Assembly (NCBI RefSeq): GCF_003946505.1
Contig: NZ_RHON01000010.1
Span: 1-61,089 of the forward strand
Length of the DNA: 61,089 nt
Direction: 5' to 3'
Source: Companilactobacillus mishanensis
GTDB lineage: Bacteria; Bacillota; Bacilli; Lactobacillales; Lactobacillaceae
Shown: piece after piece, positions 26,273-34,901 of the stretch
How the letters are laid out: every line of letters begins with the position of its first letter
How positions within the stretch are numbered: the first letter of the stretch is position 1
The notes under the pieces: generated by a model
Databases searched by the model: none
Told to the model about the DNA's origin: nothing
Seen by the model: the letters and a program-made list of their open reading frames with translations, nothing else
Program-made: the position numbers and the translations under genes

Positions 26273-26345
26273 AAATAATAACCCCCCGAGAGTAGATTCA
26301 CGATTAAAGTTTAGTACAACAAAAGAAGTTAAGTAAGAAAAAAAT

Positions 26346-26374
26346 CCCTTTGGACGAAAGAGAGACCCAAAGGG
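26346..26374 (-). terminator. Intrinsic terminator, minus strand
   Basis: CCCTTTGG pairs with CCAAAGGG; on the minus strand the stem is followed by ATTTTTTT. It would end minus-strand transcripts arriving from the cyclophilin gene through element A3. Confidence 0.65.
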
Positions 26375-26472
26375 AAAATAATATTTATTCAGTTGAACTT
26401 GATTTTAAACTTGAACGTGACTTTGACTTTGAACTAAAAATCACGGATGATCAAAGGTCGAAGGACAATATT

Positions 26473-26529
26473 ATGTATACTTTTTTAGACGTGGAAACAA
26501 CAGACGCGGACAAGAATAAAAAGTTTTAA
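26473..26529 (+). pseudogene. Possible remnant of a DEDD exonuclease-like gene
   Basis: An 18-codon ORF with an AAGGA site at correct spacing. Its product contains FLDVETTD, the ExoI motif (D-x-E) that opens DnaQ-type 3'-5' exonuclease domains, and it stops at once. The size and isolation suggest the 5' stump of a deleted gene, though chance resemblance is possible. It lies in the 491-bp gap between 26273 and 26763, next to element A3. Confidence 0.3.
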
Positions 26530-26584
26530 CTAAACTAGTCGCGTGCCCACGAAAAAATAGGGGTATGCAAATGCTCCAATATCA

Positions 26585-26735
26585 GCCCGTCGGAAGGGTT
26601 CGTGGTGGCCAAGCCGTGGGGTTTGACTTAGCTTGGCAAAAGCCAAGCTTAGACAAAAGTTGTAATCTGATACCGCCCTTTGGATCAGATTCAACTCATG
26701 GCGTTCCGGCCACCACGAACCCGACCAGAGGGCGG
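26585..26735. repeat. Structured element A3 (family A)
   Basis: A perfect 15-bp outer stem GGGTTCGTGGTGGCC (26596-26610) with 26708-26722 is extended outward by GTCGG/CCGAC. Inside, an AA/GTTCC asymmetric loop is followed by GCCGTG/CATGGC, then two hairpins: CTTAGCTTGGC-AAAA-GCCAAGCTTAG (one A-A mismatch) and GTTG-AATCTGAT/ATCAGATT-CAAC. The arrangement matches elements A1 and A2 except that the 5' side of the loop is AA instead of CA. The 76-codon open frame on the minus strand over it is not protein-like. Confidence 0.65.
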
Positions 26736-26763
26736 CAGTGAACCACCACCACCAACTCATTAA

Positions 26764-27345
26764 CTAACCTACAACAATACCTTCAATAACAACATCCTCA
26801 ACAGGACGATCACCAGGATCGCGTTTAACCTTGCTAATAGCCTTAACAACATCCATCCCATCAATAACCTGACCAAAAACCGAATGCTTGTGATCCAACC
26901 AAGGAGTACCACCCTTCTTATAAGCAGCAATAACCTCTTCAGGATAACCAGCAGAGGCCATACTCTTGATCATCCTCTTAGGAACATTTTCATTAGAAAC
27001 AATAAAGAATTGGCTACCATTAGTATTAGGGCCAGCGTTAGCCATCGATAAAGCTCCATTAAAATTAAACAATTCATCAGAGAACTCATCTTCAAAAGTT
27101 TCTCCATAAATACTTTCACCACCGGCACCAGTACCAGTTGGATCTCCACCTTGAATCATGAAATCAGGAATTACACGATGAAAAATAATTCCGTTATAAT
27201 AATCTTTCTTTGCTAGTTCAACAAAGTTTTTGACAGTCTTAGGAGCTTGCTCATCAAATAATTGTATCTTGATATCTCCATGATTTGTCTTCATAGTTAC
27301 TTTAGTACCAGTTTGATTTTCTAAATCTAATTGTGGGTATGCCAT
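26764..27345 (-). CDS. ppiB: Cyclophilin-type peptidyl-prolyl cis-trans isomerase
   Basis: A 193-residue cytosolic cyclophilin that speeds proline isomerisation in protein folding. Active-site signatures are [19 protein letters not shown] (Arg, Phe, Met, Gln) and [16 protein letters not shown], with a [15 protein letters not shown]-terminal block. There is no signal peptide, so it acts inside the cell. The length matches lactobacillar PpiB. The ATG at 27345 has GGATGGAG upstream. It is divergent from the Rgg-like regulator at 27473 and appears monocistronic. Confidence 0.92.
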   Translation of the reverse strand: MAYPQLDLENQTGTKVTMKTNHGDIKIQLFDEQAPKTVKNFVELAKKDYYNGIIFHRVIPDFMIQGGDPTGTGAGGESIYGETFEDEFSDELFNFNGALSMANAGPNTNGSQFFIVSNENVPKRMIKSMASAGYPEEVIAAYKKGGTPWLDHKHSVFGQVIDGMDVVKAISKVKRDPGDRPVEDVVIEGIVVG

Positions 27346-27472
27346 TATTTCTCCATCCTCAAATGTATTTACAATAATTCTATCTCATTTGCGAAAATTT
27401 TATTGGAATATTGTTTTAAATCGAGAAAATATTTTATGAACAATTAAAATCTTATCAGTTGAGGAACTCATT

Positions 27473-28294
27473 ATGAAAAACAGCCTTGGAACTACAATAA
27501 GGAACGTCCGCGTCAACAAAAAAATGTCCCAAAAAAACTTGGCTGATGGTATCTGTGCTCAATCAATGTTATCGGCGATCGAAAACGACAAGTACACTCC
27601 AAATGCCAAACTGCTGATTGAATTGTGCAATCGATTGTCACTTAGTTTGACAGAGATCAGTCTTTCTCAAAATTTTGATATCAGTTCTATCGATAAATTC
27701 AATGATACTGTTGAAAAACTATGCAATGCTCATGAATACAAGCAGTTACACGAATTTCTTTTGCAGGATAGCGTCATCGATAATCTTAAATCTGATACAC
27801 AACTTCAAGCCTATTATTACTATTTAAGTATTTCTCAGCTACAAACAGGCGACTTTGCGGAAGCTGAAAAGTCTCTGAAATTGTCATTAGCTGATATAAA
27901 TCGACAGAGTTTATCAACTTTATCAAGATTGGGATACATGTCTCTGAGTCTTTTGAACGCGATAAAATTGCAGAATAAGTCGGCCATAGCTAACCTAAAT
28001 GCAGCGTTCGAAAGCCTGTCCAATCAGCCTTATGAAGAAAATCAAAATATTCTCTTCTATCTTGCTTCTTTGATATATTTCAAAATACATGACTTGGCTA
28101 AATCAACAGATTATTTGAACCAAGGTATCAAATTTATTGCTAAAAATAATTCTCATTACATGTTGGCAAATTGTTACTTTTTATCTGCAGAATTGGCCGA
28201 TACCTATAATCAACCTGATAAGGCCGCTGAAGCAAGAAAACGGGAGAAAATCTTTTCGGAATTATACGGAGAAAAAGTCTTTAAAGACATCTAA
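27473..28294 (+). CDS. Rgg/RRNPP-type XRE regulator
   Basis: A 273-residue protein: an N-terminal Cro/C1 HTH at about residues 5-58 (QKNLADGICAQSMLSAIEN), then about 210 residues of helical TPR-like repeats (YYYYLSISQLQTGDFAEAEKSL and a similar block near the C terminus). This is the layout of peptide-pheromone receptors of the RRNPP group. No short peptide gene with a secretion signal is evident next to it, so the signal could be encoded elsewhere. The ATG has GAGGAAC upstream. It is divergent from ppiB and ends at a terminator shared with the convergent helicase gene. Confidence 0.8.
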   Translation: MKNSLGTTIRNVRVNKKMSQKNLADGICAQSMLSAIENDKYTPNAKLLIELCNRLSLSLTEISLSQNFDISSIDKFNDTVEKLCNAHEYKQLHEFLLQDSVIDNLKSDTQLQAYYYYLSISQLQTGDFAEAEKSLKLSLADINRQSLSTLSRLGYMSLSLLNAIKLQNKSAIANLNAAFESLSNQPYEENQNILFYLASLIYFKIHDLAKSTDYLNQGIKFIAKNNSHYMLANCYFLSAELADTYNQPDKAAEARKREKIFSELYGEKVFKDI

Positions 28295-28301
28295 ATACAA
28301 C

Positions 28302-28331
28302 AATAGTCGCACTCAATTGAGTACGGCTATT
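28302..28331. terminator. Bidirectional terminator
   Basis: AATAG-CG-ACTC and its partner GAGT-CG-CTATT form a near-perfect stem between the Rgg-like gene and the stop codon of the convergent helicase gene. Confidence 0.75.
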
Positions 28332-31300
28332 TTATTTTATCCATCTTGCCTTCAAAACTTTGTAACGTGATTCGATTTCCTTTTTGGCAGCATCCCCAGA
28401 ATAAACGATGCTAGTATCAAGATTATAAAAATCATGTTTAACATCTCGATAAGCTGAAAACCAGTTGAACGAACCCTCAATGATTATTTTCTTATCGATC
28501 ATGACCACCTTACTGTGAACGTGATTCAGTTTGAACACTTGAGCGCCATATGCCTCCAAAATATTCAGACCCGCTTTGAAACTCGACTCCCGCTTCTTAT
28601 TTAAATCAGGACTGACGAAAACATACACATTGATACCTTGCTCAGTTTTGTGACGAATCTCAGTTAAAATCTCCTGGCAATAATTTATCAACGTATACTC
28701 CGAGACGAACGGCGAAACAATGTAGACATTATTCTTAGCTTTTTCAATATTCGCAATAAGTTCATCATCATGTTGCTCCGCTCCGGTCAATGTTTTGACA
28801 CGAGTATCCCCGGTAACTTCGAATTTTTCCAAACCTCGAATAGCATTTGATTCTTTAGCGAAAATTATTCTAGCTAACTTATCGGACGGTGAGTCGCCTT
28901 CCAATTTGAAAATACCTGTGTCACCAAAGACTAGAAAACTATCTTTCGCACGCGAAACGGCGACATTCAACATATTGATATTCGTATCGAAAAAGAAGTG
29001 ATCATTGGTCAATGAATCTAGCGCCGTATAAACTGTCGAGAATATAATTACCGGACGTTCAGCACCCTGCATAGCATGGACCGTTCCCACTGTGATGTCA
29101 TTTTTATCGAAATCATTCTGTTTTAGTGCATGCAAAATCTGAAGCTTTTGAGCCCTGAATGGTGTTATCACAGCCAGCACATCACCAATTTTATCCTTAC
29201 CGTACATTTTAAGTAACGCAGCTTTTTCACTCTTGATCCAACTGGCAATAACATTGGCTTCGATGGGATTGGCATAGCTTCCATGGCTGCGAATCAGTTT
29301 TCCAGAAATATGACCATACCCCATTGGAGGCAACTTGCCTTCATAGTATTTCTTGGATGGTCTTCGACACGCCTGAAGTTTCCCATCGTATGCTAAATCA
29401 TTACAGTATGAGATTATTTCCGGTAAACAGCGACGATGCTCACTCAAGAACAATCCACCCATATAATCAAACTTATGAAATCTACTTCTTCTCTGTGCAA
29501 TTTCCATTAAATTTCCTGATGCAACTGATAAACCCTTGTCGATAAATTTCGATAAATCCTCGGGGCTGCTGGTAACCAATCGCTTGATATTGGCTTTATC
29601 GACTACCTCTGACAATGACCAAATCGGCTCAATCTGTTTAGTGTCACCGACTGCCAAATATTTCTTAGCTAATGAGAGACTGGCGGTCGCAATTTCCGGA
29701 CTTACCTGACCAGATTCATCAGTGATCAACAAATCAATTTGGTTAAACAATGGTCTGTTTTCAAAAGTAAAAAATGGTGGTAACTGATATAAAGTCCCGA
29801 CGATACAAGGCATCAACATAGCATACCGATGCCAAAGTTGAATATATTCATCTTCAGTATGAATAGCTTTTCCCAATTTGCCATCTTTATCCCGGCGATT
29901 CATTTCCAATAACCAGCGTGATTCCCAATAATGACTGGTTATGATGAACAAAATGTAACGGATGCCCATATCTAGCTGAGATTCAATATCAGCACTTCGG
30001 TCGATCTTATAGGTTTTACATAAATGTTGATACTGTAAGTCCGCACTTTCCAAACGAATTTTTTGTTCATTCAATTTAGCATATTCGATATTGTCTTGTT
30101 CAATTTCGTCATTCTTGGCGCCCAACGTTGCAATCTCATCGTGAATCGAAGCGATGCCTTTAATTTCAGAAAAACTTTCTCGCAAGTCTGCTTTATCCTT
30201 GGCTTTTCTACTAGGCAAAAGATAGAAATGTTTCTTTGAGTTGGCATAAAAGTCATCCCACTCTGCTTTCAAAGCCTGAAGTGATTCAATCGAACCATTA
30301 AGTTTAGAAATCTTGATATGATAACGTTCCATTTCAGCTTCAATTTTGTGAACTTCATCTTCGTATGTTAACGACACCTTACGTTTCAAAACTAATTCCG
30401 ACAAGTCTTCAGATAGCTGATGAATCCATTTATGTAACAATTCGTGCGCAATTTTTACAGACTTTACATTGATATCAAAAGTCCGTTCAAATTCTGCTAG
30501 AAATCTGCCATTCATACTTTCTAGTTTCTCAGAAGTTACTGCCCGCTCAATTTGGTCCGGACGAAATGAAGTTAATTTCATCTTCATCTCAGACTTATTG
30601 CTACTGCTGGCAATATAGAGTCCATAACTATCAAATTCAGGGATCCAGCGATGTTCCAGGTCGGACATATTATCTTTTAAATATTGCAGGAATCCAGTTT
30701 CTGGTAATCGATCAATATCGAATTTTGACTTGGTATCGGTGTCAATTTTGAAACTATCGATAACATTAGTAACTGCCTGATTGTTGGTGGACGAGACCAC
30801 ACAAATAGGTGCATCATCCTCATCCAATGCGGCTTGGATCCAATTAGAACCAATGACACTCTGCAACAACGTAGTTTTACCAGTACCTGGGGGACCGGTA
30901 ACGCCTAATATTTCTCCATCTTTTAAGGCATTCATATGTTCAATAACTTCACGCTGGCTAGGAGAAAGTCCAAATGAAGGCTTCATCTGGCCCAGATGTT
31001 TAGCTTCCATCAGCAACCGTTCGTCTTCGTTTAATAAATTAGTAGAAACTGATTCATCCCGACCGAGAAAATTTTCCAGCAAAGGTAGCTTGGTCTTCGT
31101 CTGCTCAATACTTTCATAGAGTTGAACGATCTTTCGCGCAAATCCACCATCAGGAACTCCTTTGGAAATCAGAACTCCAGCGACGGAACTGGTCTTGTTC
31201 AGCAGATCATCATAGTCATCAAACAACCCCAATCCAGTCACATACTTGAATAATTTGGAAGTCAGCTTGAGATAATCACTCCACTTTAAATCCTCAAATG

Positions 31301-31685
31301 AATGCTTATCAATAAACTCGAAATACTTATCAGTTACACCGATCGCATCATAATAGCTGCTTTCGGAAGGCGCCAACATATCACGTGGTATCCACGGAAT
31401 ACTGTTTTCAATAAAATTCAGTGTTCCATCTTTCCTCAGTAGAGCTGGAATTATCAGCGGATATAGATGCTTCTTACTGTATCCTTCCGTCAACAATTGA
31501 ATTGGAAAAATAGTGATCTCAATTTCTTCTTTATCACCTAAAAATTTATCCAAGTCTTCATTAAGCAAAATTCCATTCTTGAAATCTTCATTAGATATCT
31601 TTAAACAATCATTTTTATCTGGAACATAACTTTCCAAATCGGCCTGTCGCAAGCTTTGATCATAATAATTTATCAATTTTTTCAT
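28332..31685 (-). CDS. SF1 helicase with C-terminal phospholipase-D nuclease domain (Mokosh type II-like)
   Basis: A 1117-residue cytosolic protein. A helical N-terminal region (1-235) precedes an SF1/Upf1-like (COG1112) helicase: Q-motif SPSQREVIEHM near 241, Walker A GPPGTGKT (264-271), a long coiled insertion (about 400-570), DESGQ as motif II, VGDTKQIEP (III), VGTVHAMQGAERP (V) and NVAVSRAKD (VI). The last 130 residues carry a PLD-type HKD nuclease motif, HSKVVMID and GSFNW at about 1057-1075. Helicase fused to PLD is the layout described for the single-gene type II Mokosh antiphage system. The ATG at 31685 is chosen for its AAGGA site; longer in-frame starts lack one. It stands alone. 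Confidence 0.85.
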   Translation of the reverse strand: MKKLINYYDQSLRQADLESYVPDKNDCLKISNEDFKNGILLNEDLDKFLGDKEEIEITIFPIQLLTEGYSKKHLYPLIIPALLRKDGTLNFIENSIPWIPRDMLAPSESSYYDAIGVTDKYFEFIDKHSFEDLKWSDYLKLTSKLFKYVTGLGLFDDYDDLLNKTSSVAGVLISKGVPDGGFARKIVQLYESIEQTKTKLPLLENFLGRDESVSTNLLNEDERLLMEAKHLGQMKPSFGLSPSQREVIEHMNALKDGEILGVTGPPGTGKTTLLQSVIGSNWIQAALDEDDAPICVVSSTNNQAVTNVIDSFKIDTDTKSKFDIDRLPETGFLQYLKDNMSDLEHRWIPEFDSYGLYIASSSNKSEMKMKLTSFRPDQIERAVTSEKLESMNGRFLAEFERTFDINVKSVKIAHELLHKWIHQLSEDLSELVLKRKVSLTYEDEVHKIEAEMERYHIKISKLNGSIESLQALKAEWDDFYANSKKHFYLLPSRKAKDKADLRESFSEIKGIASIHDEIATLGAKNDEIEQDNIEYAKLNEQKIRLESADLQYQHLCKTYKIDRSADIESQLDMGIRYILFIITSHYWESRWLLEMNRRDKDGKLGKAIHTEDEYIQLWHRYAMLMPCIVGTLYQLPPFFTFENRPLFNQIDLLITDESGQVSPEIATASLSLAKKYLAVGDTKQIEPIWSLSEVVDKANIKRLVTSSPEDLSKFIDKGLSVASGNLMEIAQRRSRFHKFDYMGGLFLSEHRRCLPEIISYCNDLAYDGKLQACRRPSKKYYEGKLPPMGYGHISGKLIRSHGSYANPIEANVIASWIKSEKAALLKMYGKDKIGDVLAVITPFRAQKLQILHALKQNDFDKNDITVGTVHAMQGAERPVIIFSTVYTALDSLTNDHFFFDTNINMLNVAVSRAKDSFLVFGDTGIFKLEGDSPSDKLARIIFAKESNAIRGLEKFEVTGDTRVKTLTGAEQHDDELIANIEKAKNNVYIVSPFVSEYTLINYCQEILTEIRHKTEQGINVYVFVSPDLNKKRESSFKAGLNILEAYGAQVFKLNHVHSKVVMIDKKIIIEGSFNWFSAYRDVKHDFYNLDTSIVYSGDAAKKEIESRYKVLKARWIK

Positions 31686-31791
31686 ATTAATTACGTCCTT
31701 GAAGCCAGACATATTATCTGTTTCGCCCACATTCTGGACCGCCTTAAAGACAGCTTCAATTAATAAGACTTACAAAAAAGGCAATAAAAAA

Positions 31792-31812
31792 GAGCTTGGA
31801 TTTACCAAGCTC
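31792..31812 (-). terminator. Intrinsic terminator, minus strand
   Basis: GAGCTTGG/CCAAGCTC stem followed on the minus strand by TTTTTT; it closes the small membrane protein gene and separates it from the helicase gene. Confidence 0.75.
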
Positions 31813-31814
31813 GA

Positions 31815-32288
31815 TTATTTACGACAAAAAAGTTTATTGAGTACATTGTACATGAAAAATGATAGATAGAATCCAAATCCATAAAAGGCAGTCGTAACTC
31901 CGATTGCCATGCCCCATGGGGACCTGAATGATGGGACAGCGTACTGAACAATAAAGAATAACATCCCTACTAACACTAAAATTGAACCCCAAAACAGAAG
32001 ATATTGATGTGGGATATATTGGAAAATCGCATGTGCTTCAGAATGACCACCGTCATCCTTTTGATAAAGTGGATTAACTTTTAAGTGATCCACATAATTA
32101 AGAATTGCCCAAACTGCGGCAACCAAAGTTGCTACCACGTATCCCATTACGAATGGGCCTTCGGAAGATCCGCGCAAACTCAAAAGATCCAACAAATATG
32201 CGGTAAAGAATATTACAACTGAAATCAGCAAAACCCATCCATATTTAATCTGTTGTATCGAAAATCTTTTCAATTTCAAATACCTCAA
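31815..32288 (-). CDS. Four-helix membrane protein, unknown function
   Basis: About 157 residues with four hydrophobic helices (about 17-36, 47-64, 92-115, 125-147) and a basic N-terminal tail. No family is recognised. The start is uncertain: TTG at 32288 has AGGAACC upstream, while TTG at 32273 has TTGAGGT at better spacing, giving 152 residues; no ATG fits. Its own terminator follows, so it is a single gene. Confidence 0.6.
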   Translation of the reverse strand: MRYLKLKRFSIQQIKYGWVLLISVVIFFTAYLLDLLSLRGSSEGPFVMGYVVATLVAAVWAILNYVDHLKVNPLYQKDDGGHSEAHAIFQYIPHQYLLFWGSILVLVGMLFFIVQYAVPSFRSPWGMAIGVTTAFYGFGFYLSFFMYNVLNKLFCRK

Positions 32289-32366
32289 CTTTTGGTTCCT
32301 ATTTAAGACTCAATTTTAGTCCTAAATTACCAAGTTGCATAGTGATTTTTTTATGAAGAAATATTT

Positions 32367-33389
32367 TTAAAAGAATACTTTACTAACAACAATCATAAAT
32401 CCAAGCAATACTACCGACGCTAATGAAGCTGCAGCAACAGCATTTTTCCCACTGCTGATAAAAGCTTTAAAGTTAACACTCATTCCTAGGGCAGCCATAG
32501 CCATGCCAAGTACTAGATAAGCTAATTTTACCAAGCCACCTAACAATGCGGCTGACATTGGCACAAATGTACCGATGATACTTGCTAACAAGAATCCCGC
32601 CATAAACCAAGGGATAGGTAATTTCTGTTTTTCAGCCGATGAAGACTTGTTGTTCTGATGTTGATACCAAATACCAATAATCAACGCTGCCGGAGCAAGC
32701 ATCAAGACACGAGAAAGTTTGGTGATTATTGCTGCGTCCAAGCTGACAGCACCACCTGCGCCACCAGTTGCGATAGCGTGAGCAATTTCATGAAGTGAAC
32801 CGCCCGCCATTACGCCAAATTGAGTAGACGACATCCCTAATAATGGTTTAATTGTGATTTCGATCAACGTAAATACAGTTCCCAATATCGCTACAATTGC
32901 CACGGCCAAAACTTCATCGTTACGTTTAGCCGATTCGTCGCCGTTCTCAGCCTTGATTTGTGGAGATATACCCATGACCGCAGCAGCACCACAGATTCCA
33001 GTTCCACTCGCTGTCAAAATTGCTAATTGTTTGCTGACACCGAATTTTCTAGCAATGTTATAAGTTAAGAAAATTACCCCAGTTACAACAACCATAGCCA
33101 CCAAAATTGTTTTCACACCAGCATTTGCCAAGTCGATCAAGTTCAACTTGAATCCCAACAGAATTATTCCTAATCGCAAAAATTTATTGGAGATAAAACC
33201 AATTCCAACTTCCGCTGCCTTGATAGCTGGCCGGTATAGCTGAAAAAGCATCCCTAAAACTAAAGAAATAACCAGAGCCCCAATAATAGACAGGTAAGGA
33301 AGCCCACCCAAAACAGTTCCAAGAATCGAGCAAACTAATGTCATTACTAACGCGTAGTAAAATCCTCGTTCAAATAATTTAACGTACAT
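32367..33389 (-). CDS. YeiH/UPF0324 family putative sulfate exporter
   Basis: A 340-residue protein with about ten hydrophobic helices. Recognisable blocks are LRLGIILLGFKL, LTASGTGICGAAAVMG, FGVMAGGSLHEIAHAIATG and KLSRVLMLAPAALIIG, which define the Cons_hypoth698 (YeiH) family, often annotated as putative sulfate exporters. The start is the ATG at 33389 behind AAGGGGG. The divergent LysR gene at 33496 is the usual partner of this family (CysB/YeiE-like control) and probably activates it. Confidence 0.85.
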   Translation of the reverse strand: MYVKLFERGFYYALVMTLVCSILGTVLGGLPYLSIIGALVISLVLGMLFQLYRPAIKAAEVGIGFISNKFLRLGIILLGFKLNLIDLANAGVKTILVAMVVVTGVIFLTYNIARKFGVSKQLAILTASGTGICGAAAVMGISPQIKAENGDESAKRNDEVLAVAIVAILGTVFTLIEITIKPLLGMSSTQFGVMAGGSLHEIAHAIATGGAGGAVSLDAAIITKLSRVLMLAPAALIIGIWYQHQNNKSSSAEKQKLPIPWFMAGFLLASIIGTFVPMSAALLGGLVKLAYLVLGMAMAALGMSVNFKAFISSGKNAVAAASLASVVLLGFMIVVSKVFF

Positions 33390-33435
33390 ATGTGAAGTCC
33401 CCCTTTGCATATTTAGAATTTTAATATACAGTTAG

Positions 33436-33483
33436 CATAAGTAAAAATTAGTAATTATTACATATACATAAATATTACTTATG
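33436..33483. promoter_or_regulatory. Candidate LysR binding region
   Basis: CATAAGTAA (33436-33444) and TTACTTATG (33475-33483) form a perfect 9-bp inverted repeat around a smaller palindrome, GTAATTATTAC (33451-33461). The region spans the YeiH/LysR divergent promoters. LysR-type regulators often use such paired sites. Confidence 0.45.
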
Positions 33484-33495
33484 AATGGAGAAAAT

Positions 33496-34404
33496 ATGCT
33501 CGATAAACGATATATGACCTTGAGCACCTTGGCAGAGACCAAATCCTACACTAAAGCTGCTAACCAGCTATTCATAACTCAACCCGCAGTTTCTCAACAA
33601 ATCAAATCACTTGAAGATGAGCTGAATTTAAAATTAGTTGATGTAACAAATCGCAAAATAAAGCTGACTGATGTTGGTAAAAAACTTGCTACTTATGTAA
33701 AACAAATTGATTTGGAGAGTTCTAAAGTAATCGAACAACTTCAAAACGCTAATAAAGAAAGAAGTCTAAAACTTGGTTGTACACTTTCTTTAAGTTCTAC
33801 CTTACTGCCACAGTTTATCAGCCAACTCTCCTCAACAACAAAAGTCATTACCACTGAGATAAACAATACAGATCACATCCTTCAAAACATTCGCGATGGA
33901 AAAGTCGATTTCGGTTTGATCGAAGGTAATTTCAATAAAGATGAATTCGACTCAATATTTTTGAGAAAAGAACAATTCATCTGTGTGACAAATCCAACTG
34001 TAAATTTGCAATCTCCAACAACAATTGAAAATATTTTCAACCAAAGCATTTTAATCAGAGAACGAGGTTCAGGTAGCCGAGAGATTTTTGAAAATTGGTT
34101 GGGAACTCAAAATTATCAGATAGAAGATTTTAAGCATATCGTCGAAATTGCTAGTCCAAATGTCATCATTAAACTACTGGAACAAAATTTTGGAATCAGT
34201 TTTATATATGAATCGTTAGTCAGAGACGAAATAAAAACTGGCAAACTAAAAAGACTAGCTATCAAGGGATTCGAAATCACTCATCCTATCAATCTAGTCT
34301 TTATGAAAAACAGCTATTTTTCTGATACTTATTTAAAAATTGCACGTTCAATTTTTCCTCAGGCAAACTTCGGATTCAAGAATAATCCAAATGGAAAAGC
34401 ATAA
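33496..34404 (+). CDS. LysR-family transcriptional regulator
   Basis: A 302-residue LTTR. The HTH is at the N terminus (KSYTKAANQLFITQPAVSQQIKSLEDEL), followed by a linker helix and a periplasmic-binding-like effector domain with FGLIEGNF and RERGSGSREIFENW. The start is the ATG at 33496, because GGAG lies six bases before it; the ATG at 33481 overlaps the operator repeat. It is divergent from the YeiH-type transporter and presumably controls it in response to a sulfur or redox signal. Its 3' end overlaps the convergent GNAT gene by 46 bp. Confidence 0.9.
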   Translation: MLDKRYMTLSTLAETKSYTKAANQLFITQPAVSQQIKSLEDELNLKLVDVTNRKIKLTDVGKKLATYVKQIDLESSKVIEQLQNANKERSLKLGCTLSLSSTLLPQFISQLSSTTKVITTEINNTDHILQNIRDGKVDFGLIEGNFNKDEFDSIFLRKEQFICVTNPTVNLQSPTTIENIFNQSILIRERGSGSREIFENWLGTQNYQIEDFKHIVEIASPNVIIKLLEQNFGISFIYESLVRDEIKTGKLKRLAIKGFEITHPINLVFMKNSYFSDTYLKIARSIFPQANFGFKNNPNGKA

Positions 34405-34901
34405 TATTTTAGCAAGCCAATATATTCATCTTTTGTGATCACACAATCATGCGTCAACATTACATATTTAACTCTGCCCTCAACCAAGGTGTAGTCATTT
34501 TGAACAAATCCATTTCGATTGTAAAATTTGATTCTACGATGTTTCTGATCATCTTTGGATGCAGCATCATCAGGTTTTTCTGCACACAGGAAAATGCGGT
34601 TATTAGGATACATATTAGTTATATGTTTCAAAATCTCCCCACCATACCCATGAGAACGGCTTTTAGCATTAACTGCTAAGTAAAACACATACGTGATATC
34701 TTTCCAGGTAATCAAATAACTCAACCCAACAAATTGCGTATTATCGTAAAATGCTAGGAATTGAATATTATCGCTCAAAGCTCGAAATCTCAGAAATAAC
34801 CATGGAGTTCGTTCTTCACGCGGAAAAGCAGTTTTGAACAGATTTTTTATTTCATTGTATTGAGAAACTTTTGAATTGATAGCCTTAACCGTTAAACTCA
34901 T
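34359..34901 (-). CDS. GNAT-family N-acetyltransferase
   Basis: A 180-residue cytosolic acetyl-CoA-dependent transferase. Motif A is FYLAVNAKSRSHGYGGEIL (Q/RxxGxG-type loop), and motif B is KFYNRNGFV. Substrate unknown. Its ATG overlaps the stop of the upstream MFS gene (ATGA, 34898-34901), so the two are translationally coupled; a role in modifying the transporter's substrate is possible. Its C-terminal 46 bp overlap the convergent LysR gene. Confidence 0.85.
   Translation of the reverse strand: MSLTVKAINSKVSQYNEIKNLFKTAFPREERTPWLFLRFRALSDNIQFLAFYDNTQFVGLSYLITWKDITYVFYLAVNAKSRSHGYGGEILKHITNMYPNNRIFLCAEKPDDAASKDDQKHRRIKFYNRNGFVQNDYTLVEGRVKYVMLTHDCVITKDEYIGLLKYYAFPFGLFLNPKFA

Noticed and set aside
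26395..26450. Short CTTGA-rich stretch as a regulatory repeat
   Set aside because: Irregular spacing and low complexity; no clear unit.
26530..26760. 76-codon minus-strand open frame
   Set aside because: Created by the palindromic element A3; no ribosome site.
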